A stretch of DNA of 37,031 nt, from positions 1 through 37,031 of the forward strand of contig NZ_JABX01000053.1 of the NCBI RefSeq assembly GCF_001469165.1, written 5' to 3'. Below the pieces are notes generated by a model. The model saw only the letters and a list, made by a program, of their open reading frames with translations, was not told the DNA's origin and ran no database searches. Source of the DNA: Thiohalocapsa sp. ML1. GTDB taxonomy: Bacteria; Pseudomonadota; Gammaproteobacteria; Chromatiales; Chromatiaceae. A program made the position numbers and the translations under genes. Of this stretch, positions 8,559 to 15,635 are shown piece by piece; position 1 is the first letter of the stretch; every line of letters begins with the position of its first letter.

Positions 8559-8687
8559 TGACTCTGGTAAGAGACGATTCAAGAACAATCGGTAACTCTT
8601 TGGTGATTAGCGCCGAGGCTCAGCCGCGGGTAAGTGCCTCCGGAGCAGCGGAGACTTCGACAACGACAACGAACCTGGGATTCACTG

Positions 8688-8897
8688 ATGCCACTGCTGA
8701 TCGATGAGTTCGAACTGACGCTGTCCGATGAGGCTCCCGGCGACGCCGGGGGGTTCGGCGACGCCGGGAGCGGGCTCGCGCCAGGCGGGCGCGCGGCACC
8801 CGGCGCGACGCTGACCCCGCTCGACGGCGAGGAAGGCGCGCTTGCCGCGACGCTCGACTTGATCCGCGAGCGCCGCGCGCGGTTGCTGGTGGACTGA
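8688..8897 (+). CDS. Small Pvc6-like (DUF5908-like) protein
   Basis: A 69-residue protein. It begins MPLLIDEFELTLS, similar to the MPIEIRELVI start of Pvc6/DUF5908 proteins, and ends in a helix LAATLDLIRERRARLLVD like their C-terminal helix. The middle is a Gly/Ala/Pro linker. I chose the ATG at 8688, with GGGA about eight bases upstream, over the longer frame starting at 8634 because the family starts with MP-I/L. It sits between the Pvc7-like and gpD-like genes, the usual neighbourhood of this small conserved component of unknown mechanism. The match is by pattern and position, so the assignment is moderate. The gap before it, 8559-8687, is relatively AT-rich. Confidence 0.6.
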   Translation: MPLLIDEFELTLSDEAPGDAGGFGDAGSGLAPGGRAAPGATLTPLDGEEGALAATLDLIRERRARLLVD

Positions 8898-8901
8898 GCC
8901 G

Positions 8902-9951
8902 ATGGACGCCGCGTTCGTCAGCGCCCGCCCGCAACTTCGCATCGACGGCGAGGTTCGCGTCGATCTGGATGCGGGCCTGCGCGCGCTGACCGTGAACCGA
9001 CCGCTACACGGCATGGCCCATGCCGAGTTGCAACTGGTCTTCTGGGGCGCCGCCGATGACGATCCGGGGCCCAGTTACCGTTTTCTGGATGTCGCACTCG
9101 GCGCTGCGGTCAGCATCGCGTTCGGGCAGGACACGCCGGTCGAGGTCTTTGCCGGCGAGATCACGGCCATCGAGGAGCGCTACGGTGGCGGGGCGCCGCG
9201 GTTGGTGCTGCTGGCGCAGGACCGCCTGCACCGCCTGGCCCGGCAGCGGCGCAGCCGCAGCTTCGACGACCAGAGCCTGGACGCGGTGATCGGCACGATC
9301 GCGAGCGACGAGGGCCTGAGCGCCGACGCGAACGTCTCCGCGGTCAGCGCCACCTGGCACCAGTTGAATGAGAGCGATCTGGGCCTGCTGTTCCGGCTCA
9401 TGGCACCGTTCGGCATGGCGCTGCGGCTCGACGGCGAGACGCTGCGCGCGCGCGCCGAAGCGCCGGACCCGGCGCCGATCGTGCTCGACACCAACGACAA
9501 CGCGCTCGACCTGCGCCTGATCGCCGACCTGGCGCACCAGCCCGGCGAGGTGCGCATCAGCGGCTTCGACCCGACTGCCGACGAGGACCTCGCGGCCAGC
9601 GCCGGCGCGCCGACCCAGGCCGGCGGCGGGCAGGATGCGGCGGCGGTGCTCGGCACGCTCGGCTGGCCGGCGGTGGAGCCCCTGCCGCGACCGTTCCCGT
9701 GGCGCCAGGGGCTGGCCGATGGCTATGCGCAGGGCCAGTTCGACCGTCGCGCGCACGGCTTCGTGGCCGGTGCGGCCCGCTGTGTCGGCGACCCGCAGCT
9801 CGCGCCGGGCCGCGAGGTGGACCTGACCGGCACCACGCCGCGGTTCGCCGGGCGTTATCGGGTGGTGCACTGCGTGCACCGGTTCGACGCCAGCGACGGC
9901 TATCAGACTCATCTGCGCCTCGCGCGCAGTGGTTTCGGGGGTGACCAATGA
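8902..9951 (+). CDS. Baseplate hub protein, gpD / late control D family (N-terminal half of a VgrG-type spike)
   Basis: A 349-residue protein of the gpD/gp27 class, the trimeric hub below the tube. Visible elements are the strand-rich N-terminus, FAGEITAIEERYGGGAPRLVLLAQDRLHRLARQRRSRSF near residues 80-118, and the typical DQSLDAVIGTIASDEGLSADANV followed by HQLNESDLGLLFRLMAPFGMALRLDGETLRAR. The C-terminal RRAHGFVAGAARCVGDPQLAPGREVDL and FAGRYRVVHCVHRFDASDGYQTHLRL complete the second barrel. In PVC/Afp this part is fused to the spike in Pvc8; here it is separate, ending in an ATGA overlap with the gpV-like gene. Confidence 0.9.
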   Translation: MDAAFVSARPQLRIDGEVRVDLDAGLRALTVNRPLHGMAHAELQLVFWGAADDDPGPSYRFLDVALGAAVSIAFGQDTPVEVFAGEITAIEERYGGGAPRLVLLAQDRLHRLARQRRSRSFDDQSLDAVIGTIASDEGLSADANVSAVSATWHQLNESDLGLLFRLMAPFGMALRLDGETLRARAEAPDPAPIVLDTNDNALDLRLIADLAHQPGEVRISGFDPTADEDLAASAGAPTQAGGGQDAAAVLGTLGWPAVEPLPRPFPWRQGLADGYAQGQFDRRAHGFVAGAARCVGDPQLAPGREVDLTGTTPRFAGRYRVVHCVHRFDASDGYQTHLRLARSGFGGDQ

Positions 9952-10631
9952 GCGCGACCGGTGCGCTCGGCGGCCACGCCCCCGGCGAACTCAACGCGTT
10001 GCACCTGGCGCGGGTCATCGAGAACGCCGACCCGGACGGTCGCGGACGGGTGCAGGTGTTGCTGCTCGCCCTCGGGGTCGAGGTCTGGGCCGGCGTCGTC
10101 ACGGCCTCCGCCGGCAGCGGCTACGGCGTCAGTTGCCTGCCGCGCAAGCAGGAGATCGTCGTCGTCGCCTTCGTCGCGCCGGAGCTGCCGCTGGTGCTCG
10201 GCAGCATCTGGTGCGGCGCCGACCCGGCCCCGGTCGAGGCCGATCCGGTCGAGGACGTGTACCTGCTGCGCACACCGGCCGGTGTCGTCGTCGAGCTCGA
10301 CGACGGCGACGGCCCCAGCCTGACGCTGACGACGCCGGCCGGCTACAGCGTCGTCATCACCGACGGCGAAGGCGGCGAGATAGCGATCACGCGCGGCGGC
10401 CAGAGCGTCACGCTGACCCCGGCGGAGATCAGTATTCAGTCCAGCGGGCCGATCAGCATCCAGGCCGGCGGCAGCGTCGATGTGCAGGCCAGCGCGGTCA
10501 ACATCAGCGCCGGCATGGTCAAGGTCGATGCCGGCATGTCGAAGTTCAGCGGCGTCGTGCAGGCCGATACCGTCATCACCAATGCCGTCGTCGGCACCTC
10601 CTACACGCCGGGCGCCGGCAACATCTGGTAG
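9948..10631 (+). CDS. Spike protein, gpV / baseplate assembly protein V family
   Basis: A 227-residue spike. Residues ~15-95 form the gpV/VgrG OB-fold (NALHLARVIENADPDGRGRVQVLL, SCLPRKQEIVVVAF, LPLVLGSIWCGADPAP). Residues ~105-215 are a repetitive beta-helix with short alternating strands (SVTLTPAEISIQSSGPISIQ, SVDVQASAVNISAG) ending TPGAGNIW. It forms the membrane-piercing needle together with the gpD-like hub, whose stop it overlaps by four bases. No separate PAAR tip protein is recognisable nearby, so this spike may end in its own tip. Confidence 0.92.
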   Translation: MSATGALGGHAPGELNALHLARVIENADPDGRGRVQVLLLALGVEVWAGVVTASAGSGYGVSCLPRKQEIVVVAFVAPELPLVLGSIWCGADPAPVEADPVEDVYLLRTPAGVVVELDDGDGPSLTLTTPAGYSVVITDGEGGEIAITRGGQSVTLTPAEISIQSSGPISIQAGGSVDVQASAVNISAGMVKVDAGMSKFSGVVQADTVITNAVVGTSYTPGAGNIW

Positions 10632-10637
10632 CCGCCG

Positions 10638-12845
10638 ATGCCCCTGCGACCCCATCAGGCCCGCACTCGCGCCAACCATCCGGTGGCCTTCACCGCGCCG
10701 TTCTACGCGAGCGACGCCGATCACGGTCTGTGCCTGCACCGCTATCTGGACACCGAGTTCATCCCGCGCTTCCTGACGGACCTGACCCGCGGTCGGCTCA
10801 TCGACCCCAGCCGCGAGTCCTGGTGGCAGTCGGATCGGTTCAGCCCGCACGGCGCTGAGCTGATCCTGCGCCTGCCGGTGCACCGGACCTTTTACCTGGT
10901 CGCCTGTGAGCTGGTCTGTGACCAACCCTCGCGACCGGCGCTCGACCCCGCGCGCATCCGCTCCGCGGGTTTTGTGATCCGTCGCCGCATCGGCTCGGCG
11001 CCAGCACCGGCCACCGCGCTGGCGCAGAACGGCGGCGGGCAGCGCGCGGCGGGCCTGCTCGCGACGCTGCGGGCGCGTCTCAAGCCCGCGGCGTCCCGCT
11101 GTCCTGGCGCAGAAAGTTCGGCTGATCAGGCGGCGTCGCAAAAGGGGTTGCAGCAGGGCGGGGTGTCCCTGTCCGTCACGACCGACCGGCTCGTGAGTGA
11201 CGCCCGGGGCACGGCGGACCTGGCGGCGGTCGAGGCCGGGTCCCAGGCCCTTGCGGACCTGCGACCGCAGGCCGTGGATGCACGCTGGATGATCGAGGAC
11301 GGCGAGCCCCTGGGCTGGCAGCGCGCCCCGGTGAGCGCTGATGCGCCCGCCACCGAGCCTGACCCGGACCCCAGCCGGCGCGTCGCGGCCCGGCGCGCCG
11401 AGCGTCGCGCTTTGGCCAATCGGGGCGCGGCCAATCGCGGTGCGGTCGAACGGGGGCGTGCCGGGGTCGGCCGGAACGCGACCGGGAACGCGCGCCGGGC
11501 GACACCGGTCGGGATTACGCCGGCCTATACCGGCGAGGAGACCCACCCGCTGCACCCGGTGTTGGTCACGGATGCCGATGGCCGGCCGCACACCATCCTT
11601 TACGGCTTCCTGCCGCTCGGCGGACAGTCGCTCGCGCCCGGCAACCCGTTCGATCCGACCGACGAGGACACCGCGCTGGCCGCCGAGCGCGACCGGTTGA
11701 CCTGGCCGTTCGGGCATCGCGGTCGCGCCAATTTGCACTGGCAGACCGGCGATGGCGCGCTGGTCGCGGACGGGCAGCCGTCGCGCGCCTGTTTCGAGTG
11801 GCTCGAGCTGCTGGTCAATCGCTATCACCTGGGCGAGTCGGGACGGGTCGGCCCGGACCCGCTCAACGACGACCTGGCGGCGGCGGCGGAACGGTTGCTG
11901 TTTGAGCCGCCCGGGTCCCAGATGACCACGGAGAAGACTACCGGGAGGACCTCCGGGAAGGCGAACGGGAGGACCTCCGAGAGGACCACCGAGAGGACGA
12001 CCGGGATGTCCGCCGGGAAGGCGACCGGGAGGACCATCGGGCGGACGACCGGGAGGGCCACCGGCGGGTTCGATGAGTGGCTGTCGGTCCCGCCCAGCCT
12101 GCCCCGCTTCACGCTGCTCGAATACCTGACCGATTGCTTCGCCGCCGGTATCGACAACCCGCTTGCCGCCTGGCTTGCGGACCGCCGACAGGCGATCGAT
12201 GCGGCCGGCGGCACGCCGACCGCGGCGCTGCTCGGTCGGCTGCCAAACCCCTCGGGCGAGGGCGACCTGGCCGGCCTGTCGCTCGCGATCACCGCCGCCG
12301 ACGCCGAGGAGTGGCGGCTGCTGCTTGGGCAGCGCCTGCTCGATCAGGCGCGGCGCACCGGCGCCGAGCTGCCGATCCCGAAGTTCCGGCAGACCCAGGA
12401 CGACCTCTATCAGGTGATCCCGTTTGTGCGCGCGGTCGATGACGCCGGCTGCGAGCGCCTGACCTGGGCCGCGCCGACGGTGCGCAGCGCGCCGTTCCGC
12501 GTCGCCGCCCCGTTCGACCCGGACGCGAGCCGCCCGGTGCTGATCCAGATGCCGGGGCTCGGCGACCTCAAGCGCGGGCTGGCGAAGGGCGCGGCGATGC
12601 TGGTGCCGCCGGACACCGCGCGGATGCTCGATGCGCTGAACATCGAGGAGGGCGTGGGCCCGGACCTGGCCGTGGCACCCCCGGCCGAGGGCGGTCTCGA
12701 CGTGCAGATGATCTGCTCCTTCAGCCTGCCGATCATCACGCTGGTCGCGATGATCCTGCTGATGATCATGGTGATGATCCTGAACATGATCTTCTTCTGG
12801 CTGCCTTGGGTGAAGATCTGTTTGCCGTTTCCGAAGATGAAGTAA
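10638..12845 (+). CDS. Unassigned 735-residue eCIS protein with C-terminal membrane segment
   Basis: I do not recognise a named family. The N-terminal ~120 residues (FYASDADHGLCLHRYLDTEFIPRF, AELILRLPVHRTFYLVACE) look globular. Residues ~185-300 are Ala/Arg-rich linker. A second globular part near 305-430 has HPLHPVLVTDADGRPHTILYGFLPLGG. Residues ~433-478 are Thr/Gly/Arg/Lys repeats. A third globular part follows to ~685. The C-terminus (~690-725) is a very hydrophobic stretch, SLPIITLVAMILLMIMVMIL then NMIFFWLPW, followed by VKICLPFPKMK, long enough to cross a membrane once. There is no N-terminal signal peptide. It sits between spike and gp25, six bases after the spike gene. A tail-anchored link between baseplate and membrane is a plausible inference. 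Confidence 0.7.
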   Translation: MPLRPHQARTRANHPVAFTAPFYASDADHGLCLHRYLDTEFIPRFLTDLTRGRLIDPSRESWWQSDRFSPHGAELILRLPVHRTFYLVACELVCDQPSRPALDPARIRSAGFVIRRRIGSAPAPATALAQNGGGQRAAGLLATLRARLKPAASRCPGAESSADQAASQKGLQQGGVSLSVTTDRLVSDARGTADLAAVEAGSQALADLRPQAVDARWMIEDGEPLGWQRAPVSADAPATEPDPDPSRRVAARRAERRALANRGAANRGAVERGRAGVGRNATGNARRATPVGITPAYTGEETHPLHPVLVTDADGRPHTILYGFLPLGGQSLAPGNPFDPTDEDTALAAERDRLTWPFGHRGRANLHWQTGDGALVADGQPSRACFEWLELLVNRYHLGESGRVGPDPLNDDLAAAAERLLFEPPGSQMTTEKTTGRTSGKANGRTSERTTERTTGMSAGKATGRTIGRTTGRATGGFDEWLSVPPSLPRFTLLEYLTDCFAAGIDNPLAAWLADRRQAIDAAGGTPTAALLGRLPNPSGEGDLAGLSLAITAADAEEWRLLLGQRLLDQARRTGAELPIPKFRQTQDDLYQVIPFVRAVDDAGCERLTWAAPTVRSAPFRVAAPFDPDASRPVLIQMPGLGDLKRGLAKGAAMLVPPDTARMLDALNIEEGVGPDLAVAPPAEGGLDVQMICSFSLPIITLVAMILLMIMVMILNMIFFWLPWVKICLPFPKMK
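11930..12071 (+). repeat. Coding 12-base tandem repeat (Thr-Gly-Arg/Lys tract)
   Basis: About a dozen imperfect units of ACCGGGAGGACC type run in frame inside the 735-residue gene. They encode repeating T-T-G-R, T-S-G-K and T-T-E-R tetrapeptides. The tract forms a flexible, strongly basic linker and is likely to vary in copy number by slippage. Confidence 0.8.
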
Positions 12846-12863
12846 GAAAGCAGCAAGACCAAC

Positions 12864-12909
12864 GAAATCGGTATCGATACCGATACCGATTCCGATTCCG
12901 ATTCCGAGT
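12864..12909 (+). repeat. Hexamer repeats with 18-bp perfect palindrome before gp25
   Basis: The gap 12846-12938 is largely a run of GATACC/GATTCC hexamers. At 12868-12885 they form the exact palindrome ATCGGTATCGATACCGAT. It belongs to the same repeat family as the sheath-tube gap. The gene after it starts 53 bases downstream. A role as operator, hairpin or recombination site is possible but unproven. Confidence 0.75.
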
Positions 12910-12938
12910 ATGTGCTGTTGCCGACCAGAGGAAACACG

Positions 12939-13337
12939 ATGACCAGCGTTCTGCCCCTGATCCAAAGCTGGCCGCTCGGCGGTATCGCCACCGATGGCCG
13001 CTTGCCGTTCGCGCGCGATGACGAGAGCGTGCGGGAGGTGATGCTGAATATCCTGCTGACGCGCCCCGGCGAGCGGTTGATGCGCCCGCAGTTCGGCGCG
13101 GGGCTGCTCGACTTTATCCATCAGCCGAACAACCAGACCACGCGCGCGCTGATCGCGAGTCTGGTGCAGAAGGCGATCAGTGAATGGGAGACCCGCGTCG
13201 TCGTGCTCGGGGTCGGGGTCGAGCCCGACCCGCAGGACCCGGCGACGGTGCACATCGAGGTGCGCTACCGGCTGCGCCACGGTCGCGTGCCGCAGACCCT
13301 GGGCCTGAACCTGGTGCTGGCCGGCGGCGGGCGCTGA
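12939..13337 (+). CDS. Baseplate wedge protein, gp25/gpW-like (Pvc9-like)
   Basis: A 132-residue gp25-family protein that nucleates sheath assembly on the baseplate. Conserved features are WPLGGIATDGRLPFARDDESVREVMLNILLTRPGERLMRPQFGAGL with the family E-R-x-M-x-P-x-F/Y-G core, followed by ISEWETRVVVLGV and a final strand pair VHIEVRYRLRH. I chose the ATG at 12939, nine codons into the longer frame, because AGAGGA lies six bases upstream. It follows the hexamer-repeat palindrome and precedes gpJ, the usual gp25-gpJ order. Confidence 0.94.
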   Translation: MTSVLPLIQSWPLGGIATDGRLPFARDDESVREVMLNILLTRPGERLMRPQFGAGLLDFIHQPNNQTTRALIASLVQKAISEWETRVVVLGVGVEPDPQDPATVHIEVRYRLRHGRVPQTLGLNLVLAGGGR

Positions 13338-13397
13338 GCCCGCGCACCCGAGCCAGGGTTCACCGCCAATCCATCCCACCGCCGCGGAGCCAATACC

Positions 13398-15635
13398 ATG
13401 CCGCTACCGGTCCCGAGTCTGGACGACCGCCGCTTCGATGACCTCGTCGCCGAGGCCGAGGCCCGGCTGCGCGCGGCCCTGCCGGAGCTGACCCAGCTCG
13501 CCCCCGGCGACCCGGTGCATGCGCTGGTGGACCTGCTCGCCTGGCTGACCGAGACCATCCTGTATCGCGCCAACCTGATCCCGGAGCGCCAGCGCCGCGT
13601 GCTGTTGAACCTGCTGGCGGTGCCGTTGCGCGCCGCCCGCCCGGCGCGCGGGCTGGTCTGCATCGATGGCGGCCTGCGCGGGGCGCAACTGGCGGCGCTG
13701 GTGCCCGAAGGCAGCCAGTTGAGTGGGGCGGGGCAGACCTTCACGACCATCGGCGAGGTGCGCCCGACGCCGCTCGCGCTGGTGACCCTGATAAAGCAGC
13801 GCGTGGACGCCGCGACGCTGGCCGACATGGGGCTGAGCGAGCAGGTGTTGCGCGATCAGCATCGGTTGGGGCCGGATGAGTCGCCCGAGCCCTTCGAGCC
13901 GCGCGTCTTCGCCCCCGAGCGCGAGCCGCTGGCGCTCACCACCAGCCTGGATGGCTACTACTATCTGGCGCTCCTCGCCCCGCGCGACCTGGCCGGGCGC
14001 ATGGATGAGCTGCGCCGGGCGCTCGCGGGGCAGACGCTGAACCTCGCGCTGGCCCCGCTCGCCGACGTGCCCGGTGAACTGGCCGATGTCGAGAACCTGC
14101 GCGACCGGGTGCTCGTCTGGGAACTGCTGACCGAGAATCCAACCGGCGACGGTGACGGCGAGCGCGATCCCGACGACCTGCTGGTGGTGCCAATCGAGGT
14201 CCTCGCCGACAGCTCGGGCGGCGGGCGCCGCGCCGGGGTCGTCCGGCTGCGGCTGCCGCCGAACCCCGACCTGTTCCAGCCGCTGCTGGAGCCGGACCCG
14301 CTGTTCGCCGGAGTCGGCGCGCGCCCGCCGGAACTGCCCGGCACGGCGCCACCGGCGCGCGTGGTCGGCTGGCTGCGGCTGCACTGCCCGGAGGAGCCCG
14401 CGCTGCCGCTCGGCTATCTGGGCATCAACGGCTGCGAGGTAGTCGGCCAGGCGACCCGGCGCGATCTGATCGTTGGCATCGGCAACGGCCGGCCCGGTCA
14501 GGTCATCGATCTGCCGGACCGCGACATCGACCCGGACAGCATCGCGCTCGAGGTCGAGGACGGCGGTGCCTGGGCGCCCTGGCAGCGGGTCGAGGTGCTG
14601 ACCGGGCGCCCCGCCTCGGCGCCGGTCTACCGGCTCGACGCCCAGGCCGGGCAGGTCCACTTCGGCGACGGGCAGCACGGGCGCCGCCCACCGGAGCGCC
14701 GCCGCATCCGCATCGCCCACTATCGCCACGGCGGCGGCATCGCGAGCAACCTGCCGGCAAAGTCCCTGACCACCGTGGCCGGGGCGAGCCGGCTCAGCGT
14801 GCGCCAGGAGCGCGCGCTCGGCGGCGGGCGCGACGCCGAATCGGTCGCCGAGGCGGAGCGGCGCATCCCCGAATTCCTGACCCATCGCAACCGCGCCGTC
14901 ACCGCCGCGGACTTTCGGCAGCTGGCGACCGGCAACCCGCTGAACCCGGTCGCGCGTGCCGAGCTGATCCCGGGCCTGCTGCCCGGCAGCAGCCTTGCGA
15001 CGCTGCGCCGCGACGTGCCCGGCGTCGTCAGCCTGTTCGTGATCCCGCCTGGCGTGCCGGAACTCGGGTTGACGCCGCGACCGACGCAGGGGCTGCTGAA
15101 TGACCTGTTTACCTGGATGGTCGATCGCGTCGTGCTCGGCACCGAACTCTACGTGCTGAGCCCGCAGTACATCCCGCTCGCGGTCGGCGTGCAGGTGCGG
15201 GTGCGCGACCCGGCGACCGAGCAGCAGACCCTGGCCGCGGTGCGCCAGGCGCTGGTCGAGTACCTTTGGGTGCTCGCGCCCGGCGGCAGCGAGGGCAGTG
15301 GCTGGCCGTTCGGCGGCGCGGTGCGTGGCGCGGAACTCGCGACCCGAGTCGGGCGTGTGCCCGGGGTGCGCGAGGTCGGGCCGCTGGTGTTGTTCAACGT
15401 CGCGCAGGGGCTCTGGCAGTCCCTCGGTGAGGACGCGGTCCTCGACCTCGCCGACTTCGCGGTGCCGGACCTGCGCGGGGTCAGCGTCGTCACCAGCGGG
15501 ACGCCGGGCCTGCCTGCCGGGCTTGGGCCGGCGGTGCCCGGGCTCGGCGGTAGCGGTTCGACCGGCGGGGCTGGCACCGGCGGTGATACGGTTCCACGGA
15601 TCGTCCCGGCGCCGGTGATCCCGGAGCTCTGCTGA
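13398..15635 (+). CDS. Baseplate assembly protein J-like (Pvc11/gp6-like)
   Basis: A 745-residue baseplate wedge protein. The N-terminus has LDDRRFDDLVAEAEARLRAALPELTQLAPGDPVHALVDLLAWLTETILYRANLIPERQ, the signature of eCIS putative baseplate assembly proteins. A central region (YRLDAQAGQVHFGDGQHGRRPPERRRI) and LGGGRDAESVAEAERRIPEFLTHRNRAVTAADF mark the gpJ-like core near residues 415-510. The C-terminus contains the usual late domain (PLAVGVQVRVRDPATEQQTLAAV, WPFGGAVRGAELATRVGRVPGV), followed by a Gly/Ser-rich tail. Its stop overlaps the next start by one base (TGATG). It polymerises around the hub and changes shape to trigger contraction. Confidence 0.93.
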   Translation: MPLPVPSLDDRRFDDLVAEAEARLRAALPELTQLAPGDPVHALVDLLAWLTETILYRANLIPERQRRVLLNLLAVPLRAARPARGLVCIDGGLRGAQLAALVPEGSQLSGAGQTFTTIGEVRPTPLALVTLIKQRVDAATLADMGLSEQVLRDQHRLGPDESPEPFEPRVFAPEREPLALTTSLDGYYYLALLAPRDLAGRMDELRRALAGQTLNLALAPLADVPGELADVENLRDRVLVWELLTENPTGDGDGERDPDDLLVVPIEVLADSSGGGRRAGVVRLRLPPNPDLFQPLLEPDPLFAGVGARPPELPGTAPPARVVGWLRLHCPEEPALPLGYLGINGCEVVGQATRRDLIVGIGNGRPGQVIDLPDRDIDPDSIALEVEDGGAWAPWQRVEVLTGRPASAPVYRLDAQAGQVHFGDGQHGRRPPERRRIRIAHYRHGGGIASNLPAKSLTTVAGASRLSVRQERALGGGRDAESVAEAERRIPEFLTHRNRAVTAADFRQLATGNPLNPVARAELIPGLLPGSSLATLRRDVPGVVSLFVIPPGVPELGLTPRPTQGLLNDLFTWMVDRVVLGTELYVLSPQYIPLAVGVQVRVRDPATEQQTLAAVRQALVEYLWVLAPGGSEGSGWPFGGAVRGAELATRVGRVPGVREVGPLVLFNVAQGLWQSLGEDAVLDLADFAVPDLRGVSVVTSGTPGLPAGLGPAVPGLGGSGSTGGAGTGGDTVPRIVPAPVIPELC

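Noticed and set aside
9909-13379. Very long minus-strand open frame (1156 codons)
   Set aside because: It lies antisense to four well-supported baseplate genes, is full of Arg/Gln/His low complexity, shows no domain, and arises from the GC-rich third codon positions of the + strand genes.
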